64,000 nucleotides of DNA. Source: JAKAXS01 sp965279065. Lineage in GTDB: Bacteria > Pseudomonadota > Alphaproteobacteria > Rhizobiales > Hyphomicrobiaceae. The translations under genes were made by a program, and so were the position numbers. The notes under the pieces were generated by a model. It saw only the letters and a list, made by a program, of their open reading frames with translations, searched no databases and had not been told where the DNA came from. Where the stretch lies: the NCBI GenBank assembly GCA_965279065.1, contig OZ257134.1, positions 620,001 through 684,000 of the forward strand, in the 5' to 3' direction. Below are positions 25,821 through 34,484 of this stretch, piece after piece. How positions within the stretch are numbered: position 1 is the first letter of the stretch; each line of letters starts with the position of its first letter.

Positions 25821-25844
25821 TTTAACCTTTGCGTAGCTGCAACT

Positions 25845-25873
25845 GGCCGGCGGAAAACCGCCGGCCTTTTTAT
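25845..25873 (+). terminator. Rho-independent terminator of the secretion operon
   Basis: A perfect nine-base-pair GC stem (GGCCGGCGG / CCGCCGGCC) with an AAAA loop is followed by TTTTTATT, 24 bases after the HlyD-family stop. Confidence 0.92.
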
Positions 25874-25884
25874 TGTTGAAACGA

Positions 25885-25925
25885 ATAAAAAGAGGACGGC
25901 AGAAGCTGATGCTTTTGCCGTCCTC
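25885..25925 (-). terminator. Rho-independent terminator of the LuxR-family gene
   Basis: On the minus strand a near-perfect 15-base-pair stem (GAGGACGGCAAAAGC / GCTTCTGCCGTCCTC, loop ATCA) is followed by TTTTTAT. It lies 25 bases after the luxR-type stop and is back to back with the secretion-operon terminator. Confidence 0.88.
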
Positions 25926-25950
25926 AACCGCATTTTTCGAGTAAATGAAA

Positions 25951-26661
25951 TTAGGCGGAAAGATCAATCAATTGATGTGAAATAGCCTTGGCGACGGCTT
26001 GCGTGGTCGTCGCACATTTCAGTTTTTCTCGAGCAACGTTGAGGTGGAAGCGAACCGTCCGTTCGCTGATGCCCAGGATGATGCTCGCCTCCCAGGCGGT
26101 CTTTCCGGCTGCCGTCCAGCTGAGGCAGTCGAGTTCGCGCGCCGACATCAGGATCTGCTCCTCCGAGTCGACGCCGTTGATCCGCAGCAGTTGGCTGTGG
26201 AAGTAGTTCATGAGCAACCGCAGGTCGCGGACAGCGATCTCGCGCTTGCCCGTCTTTTCGCCCTCGTCTTTCGCCCATGTAGCAGCGGCTACGGCGGTTT
26301 CCCCGTGCAGCGTACGCAGCGTGAAAACCACCCCGTCGTCGGTCTCCGGCATCGCGATCACGGCATCCCATGCCCTGAGGGCCATGCCATCGGCCGATTT
26401 CAAATCGGAGGTCGCCAGTTTGTGCACGATACCCTGATCCGCGGCGATATCGGACATGCACTGCGCTAGCGAGTCGCTCGCATGCCGGCAATGCATGAAT
26501 TTCTTCTTCCAGCCTTTGACTGGAACGTTCAGCGCCAAGTAGTCGAGATGCGCAAAGCCATACAGGTTTTTCGCCACGTTCAGGAACGCAGGGCCTTCGC
26601 TGCGGGTTTGCAGCGTGGCATGCAAGGGAATGGCATCCCTGAAGATCTGATCAAATGACAC
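25951..26661 (-). CDS. LuxR-type regulator (solo) with divergent autoinducer domain
   Basis: The 236-residue protein has the layout of quorum-sensing LuxR proteins. An N-terminal autoinducer-binding-like domain spans about 10-155, and a C-terminal LuxR helix-turn-helix about 170-232 (ELDCLSWTAAGKTAWEAS and ISERTVRFHL). The residues that contact acyl-homoserine lactone in TraR/LuxR, in particular the Asp-Pro pair after the Trp/Tyr strand, are not obvious, so the ligand may differ or be absent. No luxI-like synthase is in the window. It converges with the type I secretion operon and has its own terminator. Control of that operon is a reasonable inference but not shown. Confidence 0.85.
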   Translation of the reverse strand: MSFDQIFRDAIPLHATLQTRSEGPAFLNVAKNLYGFAHLDYLALNVPVKGWKKKFMHCRHASDSLAQCMSDIAADQGIVHKLATSDLKSADGMALRAWDAVIAMPETDDGVVFTLRTLHGETAVAAATWAKDEGEKTGKREIAVRDLRLLMNYFHSQLLRINGVDSEEQILMSARELDCLSWTAAGKTAWEASIILGISERTVRFHLNVAREKLKCATTTQAVAKAISHQLIDLSA

Positions 26662-26960
26662 GCAAAGGGTCCTTAGTTTCGCGCGCAGACGATCAGTAGT
26701 TTGCTCAAAGAGGATATAGAATTGGTAAAAGGAGGCGAAATGACATTCGCAGTGTTAATTGCATAATCCTATATAGCGCATTATTGATATAATATCTTTT
26801 GAGGGATGCAATGCACCAGGCTGGCGCCCAAGGAGTCCATGTGGCTTTCCGTTTGGAAAATCAAGGAGCAAGCGCGCATACCAGTCACCACGCGAAGGTT
26901 GGAACTCCGGTGCCTTAACGACGTTGCCGCACCAGTGATCCAACCTGGAGACCCATCGCG
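26662..26960. other. AT-rich divergent intergenic region with a minimal ORF
   Basis: This region separates the luxR-type gene and the sorbosone dehydrogenase-like gene. It contains the lowest-GC stretch around (near 26755-26800, with TATAAT-like segments), likely promoter DNA. A nine-codon frame (26740-26766, MTFAVLIA then stop) has a GGAGG five bases before its ATG and could be a leader peptide. A further frame from ATG 26811 is weaker. Both are tentative. Confidence 0.35.
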
Positions 26961-28355
26961 ATGGCGCGTGCCCAATCTATGACGATCCTTCCGAGCCTTC
27001 TCTTGCTCGCTTTTTCAGCAGTTGCAGCCCAGGCCGCCGACGACGGCAAGGCGGTAGGCTACGGGCCATCCCCACAATTGCCGAAGCCAGAGCAGGCCTG
27101 GGTTCCCACGGTAAACATCGCCCCTGCCTCGTCCTGGAAGGACGGCCAGACCCCAAAGGCCGCATCCGGACTTGAGGTCAAGGCTTTCGCATCCGGCCTC
27201 GATCATCCCCGCTGGCTCTACGTTTTGCCCAATGGCGATGTCCTTGTCGCCGAATCCAATAAGCCGGACGACGGAGGTGGCCGCTCCGGCATCAGAGGCT
27301 GGGTGATGGGCATGGTGATGAAGCGCGCCGGCGCCGGCGTGAAGAGCCCCGACCGCATCACGCTACTTCGGGATGCTGACGCCGACGGCGTTGCAGAAGT
27401 GAAGAAGGTCTTCGCCACCAATCTCAAATCGCCGTTCGGCATGGCCCTCGTCGGCGAGACGCTCTACATCGCCAACGCCGATGCCATCGTCAGCTTCCCC
27501 TATAAGGATGGCCAGACCGAAGTGACGGGTGAGCCCAAGAAGGTCGCGGATCTCCCCTCCGGCATCAATCATCATTGGACCAAGAACCTGGTCGCCAGCA
27601 AGGACGGCACGAAGCTCTATGCCTCCGTCGGCTCCAACAGCAACATCGGCGAGAACGGCATGGATATGGAGGAAGATCGCGCCGCGATCCTTGAGGTCGA
27701 TCCCGCCACCGGCACCACGCGCGTCTTCGCATCCGGCCTGCGCAACCCGGTCGGCATGAGCTGGGAACCGCAAACCGGCGCCCTGTGGACCTCCGTCAAC
27801 GAACGCGACGAACTCGGCAACGACCTGGTCCCCGACTACATCACGTCAGTGAAGGATGGCGGCTTCTACGGCTGGCCATACAGCTACTACGGCCAGAACG
27901 TCGATGAGCGCGTTCGGCCTCAGAAGCCCGACTTGGTCGCGAAAGCGATTGCGCCGGACTACGCCGTGGGCGCTCATACCGCATCACTGGGCCTCACCTT
28001 CAGCGCGGGCGCCAAGCTTCTACCGCAGACATTTGCCAACGGCGCATTCGTCGGTCAGCACGGCTCTTGGAACCGCAAGCCGCAGGCCGGCTACAAGGTC
28101 ATCTTCGTGCCTTTCGCTGACGGCAAGCCCAGTGGCGATCCCGTGGATGTCCTGACCGGCTTCGTCGATGCCGGCGGCTACGCGCAGGGACGGCCGGTGG
28201 GCGTCGCCATCGATAAGGCTGGCGCGTTGCTCGTTGCCGACGACGTCGGTAACTACGTCTGGCGCGTCGCCGGAGCAGGCGGTGCCCAGGCCCAACCCGC
28301 AGCCGCCGCCGATCCGTCGGTGACGGGCGCAAGCGAGGGCACGCCGAAGCCCTGA
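26961..28355 (+). CDS. Secreted sorbosone dehydrogenase-family (PQQ-type beta-propeller) protein
   Basis: The 464-residue protein has a signal peptide ending near VAAQAADD. A six-bladed beta-propeller of the glucose/sorbosone dehydrogenase family follows. Typical pieces are ASGLDHPRWLYVLPNGDVLV (in parts), NLKSPFGMALVG, GSNSNIGENG, GLRNPVGMSWEP, YGWPYSYYG, GQHGSWNR and GRPVGVAIDKAGALLVADD. It probably oxidises an aldose or aldehyde in the periplasm with pyrroloquinoline quinone. No c-type haem motif (CxxCH) is present, so electrons would leave through a separate carrier. Substrate is uncertain. The start is ATG 26961; ATG 26979 is an alternative within the signal peptide. Confidence 0.88.
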   Translation: MARAQSMTILPSLLLLAFSAVAAQAADDGKAVGYGPSPQLPKPEQAWVPTVNIAPASSWKDGQTPKAASGLEVKAFASGLDHPRWLYVLPNGDVLVAESNKPDDGGGRSGIRGWVMGMVMKRAGAGVKSPDRITLLRDADADGVAEVKKVFATNLKSPFGMALVGETLYIANADAIVSFPYKDGQTEVTGEPKKVADLPSGINHHWTKNLVASKDGTKLYASVGSNSNIGENGMDMEEDRAAILEVDPATGTTRVFASGLRNPVGMSWEPQTGALWTSVNERDELGNDLVPDYITSVKDGGFYGWPYSYYGQNVDERVRPQKPDLVAKAIAPDYAVGAHTASLGLTFSAGAKLLPQTFANGAFVGQHGSWNRKPQAGYKVIFVPFADGKPSGDPVDVLTGFVDAGGYAQGRPVGVAIDKAGALLVADDVGNYVWRVAGAGGAQAQPAAAADPSVTGASEGTPKP

Positions 28356-28406
28356 GTCCCGTCGACCATAGCCGTCAGAGCGCGCTGCATCATGTGAAGC
28401 AACCCA

Positions 28407-28671
28407 ATGTCGGACCTGTTTCGCAAGTTTGCGGAGCGCGCGTCTCACGCAGTAGGAACGCCCTGGGCGTTCCTACTCGCGTTTGCGACCGTGCTGGCCT
28501 GGGCGGCGACAGGACCCATCTTCGAGCCTGGTTGGAGATGATCTGGAACACGTCGAGCGGGAGCTGCGAGGGGCCGGTCGCGGTCAGGCAACCTCACGCC
28601 AGCGGGAATTAGGGCGTCCGGCGAACTGCCAAGCCCCCGGGCGCTTTGCGAAAATTACCGGCACGCAGTGA
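28407..28671 (+). pseudogene. Remnant of a low-affinity iron permease family gene
   Basis: From ATG 28407 the first 40 codons match the start of the low-affinity iron permease family (FRKFAERASHAVGTPWAF, then LLAFATVLAWAATGPIF). The frame then stops at 28539-28541. From 28537 the +1 frame gives DDLEHVERELRGAG, which resembles the C-terminal acidic helix of the same family. The middle membrane region is missing, so an internal deletion plus frameshift has destroyed the gene. Intact relatives are roughly 110-150 residues. It occupies most of the 477-base gap between two intact genes. Confidence 0.6.
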
Positions 28672-28832
28672 CGAATTGACGTTGCGCAACAGACGCACCG
28701 TCCGCGTCAAATCCCTGCCCCATTTCTCGTGCGCTTGACCAAACGAGAATCCGAATGCCCAATCGTTGGACACGCGCGGCTACGCACTCCGGCCGCCGTT
28801 CGGGCATGGGGAGCTAGGGGGATCAATTCACA

Positions 28833-29915
28833 TTGATTACGCGACTCGCTTTGCAAATTCGTGACGCGCGCAACCTGCGGCCAAAATCGTGGGCCGCTGC
28901 CGTCATCGCAGCCATAACGCTGGTCACTGCCGGTTTGGTTCCACATTCGGCATCAGCCGGCACAAATAGCCCCCTTGGCCCATTCGGCCCGGAAGGCCCG
29001 CGCATGCGCGAGCAATTCTGGATGGTTCCGAGCGGCGAAGACGGAAGATACTTGCGCGCCACCGTCTTTCGACCCGAAGAGCCCGACGGAGCGCAGGCCG
29101 CCTACACCCGGCCTCTGGTCATCATCAATCACGGTACCGCTGAATCCACGCGGATGGCCGTGTCGATGCCGGTGTACTACTGGCTGTCACGCTGGTTCGT
29201 CGATCGCGGTTACATCGTCGTTCTGCCGCAGCGCCGCGGCCATGGCGCCACTGGCGGCGTCCTGTCCGAAGGCATCGGCAATTGCGCCAATCCGGATCAC
29301 TACCAGTCCGGCTTGGCCGCGGCCGACGATATCTCCGCTGTCGTCAATTATTTTCAGGCGCAATCCTTCGTTGCGAAGTCGCAGGTCATCGTTGCCGGCA
29401 TCTCGACCGGCGGCTGGGCGTCGCTGGCCTATGCGTCGCGAAATCCCCAGGGCGTGCGTGCCGTCGTCAATTTTTCCGGCGGTCGTGGCGGTCACGCAGG
29501 CGGCATGCCCAACGCCGTCTGCGGCGAGAAACGCTTGATCGAGACTGCGCGCCGCTATGGCGAGGCCGCACGCGTGCCGACGCTCTGGTTCTACTCCAAC
29601 AATGACAGTTACTTCGGGCCCGATCTGGCCCGCTCGATGGCGAAGGCCTGGAACAGCGGCGGTGGCTCCGCCGAACTCCACGTGCTGGCCGCCTATGGCG
29701 ACGAAGGCCACAACATCGCCGACGATCGCGCCGGCTGGGAGCTGTGGGGCAGCAACTTGACGAGCTTTCTCGCTTCCACCGGCGAGCCTTCCGAACCGGA
29801 AGTCGCCGCGAATGCCCCGGCAACGCAAAAGCCGGCGGCCAGCGAGCCGGCGGTAGCGTCGCAAGCGGCTTTCTCTCCCGCCAATGATACCGCCCTCGTA
29901 GCCGGCGGCCGCTGA
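28833..29915 (+). CDS. Secreted alpha/beta hydrolase (dienelactone hydrolase-like)
   Basis: The 360-residue protein begins at TTG 28833 (a Gly-rich AGGGGG lies about 11 bases upstream). A signal-anchor-like stretch ends near PHSASAGT. The hydrolase core contains VIINHGTAESTR (oxyanion strand), YIVVLPQRRGHGATGG, the nucleophile elbow GISTGGWASLAYA with Ser, and FYSNNDSYF with an Asp candidate. The candidate catalytic His is in YGDEGHN. A Pro/Ala/Glu-rich tail of about 45 residues follows. Ester or peptide substrates are not predictable. The TTG start is uncertain; no better codon lies nearby in frame. Confidence 0.75.
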   Translation: MITRLALQIRDARNLRPKSWAAAVIAAITLVTAGLVPHSASAGTNSPLGPFGPEGPRMREQFWMVPSGEDGRYLRATVFRPEEPDGAQAAYTRPLVIINHGTAESTRMAVSMPVYYWLSRWFVDRGYIVVLPQRRGHGATGGVLSEGIGNCANPDHYQSGLAAADDISAVVNYFQAQSFVAKSQVIVAGISTGGWASLAYASRNPQGVRAVVNFSGGRGGHAGGMPNAVCGEKRLIETARRYGEAARVPTLWFYSNNDSYFGPDLARSMAKAWNSGGGSAELHVLAAYGDEGHNIADDRAGWELWGSNLTSFLASTGEPSEPEVAANAPATQKPAASEPAVASQAAFSPANDTALVAGGR

Positions 29916-30028
29916 GCCGCGAGCGCACGCGACAAGGTGGCCGATTGTCGGCCGGCGCAGAAAGCACGGAACCGGCTTTCCGGCGTCGAGTTGATCCTCC
30001 ACCCACGATAAGAAGGAGGAAAAAACTC

Positions 30029-30436
30029 ATGATGACCAAAACTACGGCCCTGTTGAGCACGGCCATTTTCGCAATCGGCGCTGGTATGGCGCTCGCGCAG
30101 ACCACGGGCGGCAGCCCGGCAGATCCAAACAGCAACGCCAACCGTCAGCCCGCACCGTCGGTCGGCAAGCCGTCGGATCCGGCAGCAGGCGCAAAGCCGC
30201 AGGCCCGCCCACCGACCTCGCCGGCTGGAACGTCGACGGGCGCAGAGACGGGTACCAGTTCGGGTGAAGCGGGCGCCGGCAGCGGCGGTGCGCCGGCAGG
30301 CAGCGCGGCAGATCCCAACAGCGTAGAGAACAGGCAGCCCGCGCCTTCGACCAATCCATCTGACCCCGCCGCCGGCAGCAAGCCTGCCGCGCGTCAACCG
30401 ACCTCACCGTCGGGCACCGGCTCGTCCGCGCCCTAA
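30029..30436 (+). CDS. Secreted low-complexity Pro/Ser/Gly protein
   Basis: AAGGAGG lies nine bases before ATG 30029. The 135-residue product has a signal peptide ending near GMALAQT. The mature part is disordered, built from two related units containing ADPNSNANRQPAPS and ADPNSVENRQPAPS, each followed by DPAAG(A/S)KP and a PTSP segment, with a Gly/Ser/Thr linker between. This internal duplication is obvious by eye. It is probably a periplasmic or surface protein of unknown role, and a terminator follows. Confidence 0.75.
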   Translation: MMTKTTALLSTAIFAIGAGMALAQTTGGSPADPNSNANRQPAPSVGKPSDPAAGAKPQARPPTSPAGTSTGAETGTSSGEAGAGSGGAPAGSAADPNSVENRQPAPSTNPSDPAAGSKPAARQPTSPSGTGSSAP

Positions 30437-30457
30437 TTGATGTGTCGGCGAATTCGG

Positions 30458-30487
30458 GAGGCTCGCAACATTGCGGGCCTCTCTTTT
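30458..30487 (+). terminator. Rho-independent terminator
   Basis: GAGGCTCGCAA / TTGCGGGCCTC forms an 11-base stem with one G-U pair and a two-base spacer, followed by TCTTTTT, just after the low-complexity secreted protein gene. Confidence 0.75.
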
Positions 30488-30549
30488 TGCTCTGCGCAAC
30501 TTTTTGCCTTCTTCGCCGTTGATCAGCACGGGAATGGAGGCCCCATGAC

Positions 30550-30771
30550 ATGTCCAATGACCACCCGAAGACGAAGCGCAATCTGGCGAATGACGACCTG
30601 GACGACGCCTTGAGAAATACGTTCCCCGCCAGCGATCCGGTCTCCGTCGGTGGCGACGAGGAAGGAACCGGCGCCCGTATCGATCGTCAGCCCGCCCAGC
30701 TTGACCGCCATCTCGTCGATCGCCTCTCGCGCGAGGTGAAACGAAAAGCTGCCAACGCACCGCGCCGCTAG
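30550..30771 (+). CDS. Small conserved hypothetical protein
   Basis: The 73-residue, highly charged cytoplasmic protein contains the motif LDDALRNTFPASDPVS, which recurs in many small alphaproteobacterial proteins of unknown function. A basic tail follows. ATG 30550 follows a GGAGG-like site (30535-30540). No membrane or signal segment is present. It stands alone after a terminator. Confidence 0.7.
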   Translation: MSNDHPKTKRNLANDDLDDALRNTFPASDPVSVGGDEEGTGARIDRQPAQLDRHLVDRLSREVKRKAANAPRR

Positions 30772-30908
30772 GACTGTTTGGCCGTTGTTTGAGTTTATGA
30801 GCCGCGAAAAAATCGTGCGGCGGCAGCTGGAACCGGATGGTTATTTTTGAGGTTACACAGCCGGCAGACGTCGCAGTCAATCATAACTGGCCATGCGGAG
30901 AGACCGTC

Positions 30909-31193
30909 ATGAATACGTCAGGCTACACGGCCGAAGACCTGCAGCAGCTCTCCACGATCCTCGACGCGGCCATCCTTGAGGCATCCGAGCGCGAGCTCGA
31001 TCTGCCGATTTCCCTGATGACGCACCGCTTGTTCGATGCCGCGCGCTGGGGCGACCGCGATCCCGACCGCCTGAAAGCGGTCGTTCTTGGCGACAACCTG
31101 TTGCAGACTTTGGCCGCCGCCGACAAGTCGCGCTGGGCCGCCAACATCAGCGCCCTTGCACCGTCGTCCTACGCGTCTCCTTACGCCAGCTAA
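30909..31193 (+). CDS. Small hypothetical helical protein
   Basis: ATG 30909 (GGAGAG upstream) gives 94 residues, mostly alpha-helical: DLQQLSTILDAAILEASERELDLP, then LMTHRLFDAARWGDRDPDRLKAVVL (both given in part as landmarks DLQQLSTILD and HRLFDAARWGDRD). No signal peptide or Cys. An in-frame upstream extension to 30837 is less likely. It resembles short stress-related or regulatory proteins of the group, but I cannot assign it. Confidence 0.65.
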   Translation: MNTSGYTAEDLQQLSTILDAAILEASERELDLPISLMTHRLFDAARWGDRDPDRLKAVVLGDNLLQTLAAADKSRWAANISALAPSSYASPYAS

Positions 31194-31220
31194 TGGCGGC
31201 ATCGGCCGGGAGTATCGGCC

Positions 31221-31901
31221 TCAGGTCTCGGCCCAGTGCCGCAACATGTTGTGATAGATGCCGGTCAGCTTGACCACGACGGCATCCTGGTGTCCGCGGT
31301 CAACCGTCAGTTTCTGAATCGACTGGTCGAGGTCGAACAGCATCGAGCGTGCGCTGTCGCTCCGCACCATGCTTTGCAGCCAGAAGAACGACGCCACACG
31401 ATAACCGCGTGTGACGGGCGTGACGTGATGCACGCTCGTCGACGGATAAAGAACCATGTCCCCCGCCGGCAGCTTCACCGATTGCGAACCGTAGTTGTCT
31501 TCGATGACCAACTCGCCGCCGTCGTAGTCGTCCGGCTCGGCCAGAAACAGCGTGCAGGACATGTCCGTGCGCAGCCTGATCCCAGTGCCCGCGACGCTGC
31601 GGATCGCTCCGTCGACGTGGGAGCCGAAGAACTGACCTTGGCCGTAACGGTTGAACATCGGCGGCAACACCCGCAGCGGCACGGCTGCCGAAATGAACAG
31701 GGGGCTCCGCCCCAGGGCGTCGAGCACCATGTCACCCAGTTCGCGTGCCTGCGGCGAGTCCGGCAGCTGCCCGTTCTGCTTGACGCTGGCGGCCTGCGGA
31801 CCGGCCGTGGTCTTGCCGTCCACCCAGGCCGCCTCGTCCATGACCTTCCGGCACTTTGCGACCTGCTCTTTGCTGAGCACGTTCGGCACTTGGATCAGCA
31901 C
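31221..31901 (-). CDS. piuC: PKHD-type Fe(II)/2-oxoglutarate dioxygenase
   Basis: The 226-residue protein matches the YbiX/PiuC family. The iron-binding residues H95 and D97 (SHVDGA) and H158 (STSVHHVTPVTRG) are present, as is the 2-oxoglutarate-binding Arg168. The family is iron-regulated and typically sits beside a catecholate siderophore receptor, as here: the TonB-dependent receptor gene lies 90 bases upstream on the same strand. A role in siderophore processing has been proposed for the family. The physiological substrate is not known. Confidence 0.93.
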   Translation of the reverse strand: MLIQVPNVLSKEQVAKCRKVMDEAAWVDGKTTAGPQAASVKQNGQLPDSPQARELGDMVLDALGRSPLFISAAVPLRVLPPMFNRYGQGQFFGSHVDGAIRSVAGTGIRLRTDMSCTLFLAEPDDYDGGELVIEDNYGSQSVKLPAGDMVLYPSTSVHHVTPVTRGYRVASFFWLQSMVRSDSARSMLFDLDQSIQKLTVDRGHQDAVVVKLTGIYHNMLRHWAET

Positions 31902-31991
31902 GCTACAGCTCCCTTGTAAAACGGAAAACCTCCGGGCACGCGAGCGCCCGGAGGTAGCATGGATGCCGCGCGCGGTTAAGCAGGAGCGCGC

Positions 31992-34484
31992 CTAGAAATC
32001 GACACTCGTGCTGAGACGGTAAACGCGCGGATCGCCGAGCTGCACGCGCGAACCCGCCCAGTTGCTGGAAATGGCGTACTCCTCGTTGAAGACGTTATCG
32101 ACGTTGAACCGAAGCTCGACGTCATTTGTCAGGTCGTAGGAGACCATGGCGTTGACGACGAAGTAAGACTGAAGCTCGCCGAACCGACCGTTCGGGATGA
32201 TACGTAAAGCATCGTCCGGCCGTCCAAGATACGAGTCGCCCACGTAGAGGAAACCGGCGCCGAACGTCAGCTTGTCCGTGACGTCATAAGTGGTCCACAG
32301 GTTGGCGAAGAAGTTCGGGGTGAACGACAACTCGGAACCGTTGGTCGTGAACGCCCCGGGGAATCCGTTGTAGGGGTTGGGAGCCATGTCGCCGCCGCCC
32401 AGCGGGCCACCATTGTTGCCGGCCAAGTCGACATCACGGCCATGCTTCCGCTCGCTGTCGAGAACCGTGAGCCCACCAAAGACTTTCCATTGTTCGGTGA
32501 CGCTGCCGAAGACGCCGAGCTCGACTCCCTTGACGACCTGCTCGCCATACCGGATTCCGGGAAATGCCGCGGTGCCAATGTACGGCACATTTTTCTTGGT
32601 CGTATGGAATGCGGCTGCCGTTGTTGACAGGCGGCCACCGAACCAGTCCACCTTTGTTCCGATCTCGAAGTTGTGCGCTTCGACCGGATCAGCACCCTGG
32701 ACGAGGCCGGGGAACGTGTTGCCATCATCACGGGAGATATCCGGGTTCGATAGGTAAGACCCCGGTGGCAACGCCGACACGCCATAGGCGGCGTAGACGC
32801 TGCTGAAGCTCGTCGGTTTGTAGACCAGCCCGATCTTCCCGCCCACCGTTGTCTCGCTGTCGGTGTACTGGAACGCCGGAGCTATCCCTGTTTGATCCAG
32901 GTCGACGTCGTAATGCTCCACCCGGACACCACCCGTCAGGTCGAGGGACCGCGTGAGGGAAATCGTATCGTACAGATAGACGGCTGCGGTATCGATCGTG
33001 ATGCTGTTGTTGCCGACGTTTGCAGGAATAGGCCCCGGCCTGCTCGGGTTCGGGTCGAAGATGCTGGCTCCAGCCGCGAACGCGAGGTCAGACAGCCGAA
33101 CGGCATCGGACGTCTCGCGGGTGAATTCGACACCGGTCGAAATCCTGTGCAGGAAGGCTCCCGTCCGGAACGTTCCCGTCAGGTTGGTCTGGTTCGAGAG
33201 TGTTTCGTTGACGCGATCGTATCCCAGCCGCGTAGAATTGAACGCCAGTGGATTGAAGAGCGCGATATTGGCCGGCGCGTTTGTCGCAGCGATCGTGTAG
33301 CGAGAATCGCGATCGGTCTGGGACCAGAGCGTCTGATTGCTGATCGTGAAGCTGTCCGACAGATCGTATTCGAAGCGGGCCAATGCCGCTTCGCTTGTGA
33401 CGTCGTCGTAATCGGAGCGCAGACCGTAGAAATTGGTACGATCGGCTGTCTGCGCCGTCGGGTCGGAGAGCACCATGCCTTTGACGGTAGCACCCGGCAC
33501 GCCCCAGTCCGGCAAGTCGCGTCGCTCAAGCCTCTCGTACGAAAAGATCGCGCGCGTATCGGTTCCTAGCCCGAACGCCAGCGACGGTGCCAGGCCGAAG
33601 GCTTCCACTTCCGCCACGTCGCGGCCGAAAATATCGCCGTCCTCGACCATGCCGTTCAAGCGCACGGCCACCGACCCGACGCGCTGGTTCACGTCCACCG
33701 TGGCGCGTTCACGCACGCCGCCGTAGTCGTCGAGGCTCAGCATGGCTTCGCCCCGCACGAAATTTTCCACATCCGGTGTCTTCGTCACGAGGTTGACGTA
33801 GCCGGCCGCGCCGCCGCGTCCGTTGTCGGATGCCGCCCCCTTGATCACCTCGACGCGATCGACGTTGAATGTGTCGCGTGCATAGCTCCCGCTGTCGCGA
33901 ACGCCGTCGACGAAAATGCTGCCGCTGGTATCGATGCCGCGGATCTTGAAATTGTTCGTTGAGGTGGAGAAGCCGTTTTCGCCCGCGTCGAACGTGATAC
34001 CGGGCGTATTGCGCAGCGCCTGCGTCAGGTTCGTTGCGCCGCGCTCCTTGAGGATCTGCGCCGGCACGACGGTTACCGTCTGCGGTGTGTACAGCAGCGG
34101 CGAAGTGGCCTTGCCCGACTGCAGGTTGTCGACCTTGAAGCTGTCGGCCGGCTGCCCCGTCCCCGGACCGATGCTGCCCGCGCTGGCTACGGGGGCGCTC
34201 GGCTCGACAGCTTCGACTGGCGGCGGCTGTGGTGCCGGGCTCGCCTGCTTCTGCTTCTGCGGAGCCACCGATTTCTTCGCGGCCGCAGCCGGCTTTTTCT
34301 TCTTCTTTTCCTTTTGCCCCTCCACCACGATCGCCGGCAACTGCGCTTCCTGCGCCACGGCCATCGAGACCGGGCTTGCAGCCAGCATCAATGCCGTTGC
34401 GAACGCCCGGGTAGACACGTCGGCAGAGTTCCCCAACATGCTGCTGGAATTCAAGAAAGTGCTACGCCTACTAACGAACGTCAT
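31992..34484 (-). CDS. TonB-dependent catecholate siderophore receptor (Fiu-like)
   Basis: ATG 34484, with GGGGGA upstream, gives 830 residues. A signal peptide ends near SMAVAQEA. A TonB-box-like segment (AIVVEG) is followed by an unusual Lys- then Pro-rich linker at about 45-95. The plug domain follows (NLTQALRNTPGITFDAGE in parts, FKIRGIDTSGSIFVDGVRD in parts, RVEVIKGAASDNGRGGAAGYVNL in parts), then a 22-strand barrel ending in RLSTSVDF with a terminal Phe. It imports ferric siderophores across the outer membrane using TonB energy. The downstream piuC gene and the plug sequence suggest catecholates or monomeric catechol breakdown products. Confidence 0.93.
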   Translation of the reverse strand: MTFVSRRSTFLNSSSMLGNSADVSTRAFATALMLAASPVSMAVAQEAQLPAIVVEGQKEKKKKKPAAAAKKSVAPQKQKQASPAPQPPPVEAVEPSAPVASAGSIGPGTGQPADSFKVDNLQSGKATSPLLYTPQTVTVVPAQILKERGATNLTQALRNTPGITFDAGENGFSTSTNNFKIRGIDTSGSIFVDGVRDSGSYARDTFNVDRVEVIKGAASDNGRGGAAGYVNLVTKTPDVENFVRGEAMLSLDDYGGVRERATVDVNQRVGSVAVRLNGMVEDGDIFGRDVAEVEAFGLAPSLAFGLGTDTRAIFSYERLERRDLPDWGVPGATVKGMVLSDPTAQTADRTNFYGLRSDYDDVTSEAALARFEYDLSDSFTISNQTLWSQTDRDSRYTIAATNAPANIALFNPLAFNSTRLGYDRVNETLSNQTNLTGTFRTGAFLHRISTGVEFTRETSDAVRLSDLAFAAGASIFDPNPSRPGPIPANVGNNSITIDTAAVYLYDTISLTRSLDLTGGVRVEHYDVDLDQTGIAPAFQYTDSETTVGGKIGLVYKPTSFSSVYAAYGVSALPPGSYLSNPDISRDDGNTFPGLVQGADPVEAHNFEIGTKVDWFGGRLSTTAAAFHTTKKNVPYIGTAAFPGIRYGEQVVKGVELGVFGSVTEQWKVFGGLTVLDSERKHGRDVDLAGNNGGPLGGGDMAPNPYNGFPGAFTTNGSELSFTPNFFANLWTTYDVTDKLTFGAGFLYVGDSYLGRPDDALRIIPNGRFGELQSYFVVNAMVSYDLTNDVELRFNVDNVFNEEYAISSNWAGSRVQLGDPRVYRLSTSVDF

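Noticed and set aside
26811..26918. A 35-codon frame after the AT-rich gap
   Set aside because: Ribosome binding site is weak and the His/Ala/Gly-rich composition is not convincing.
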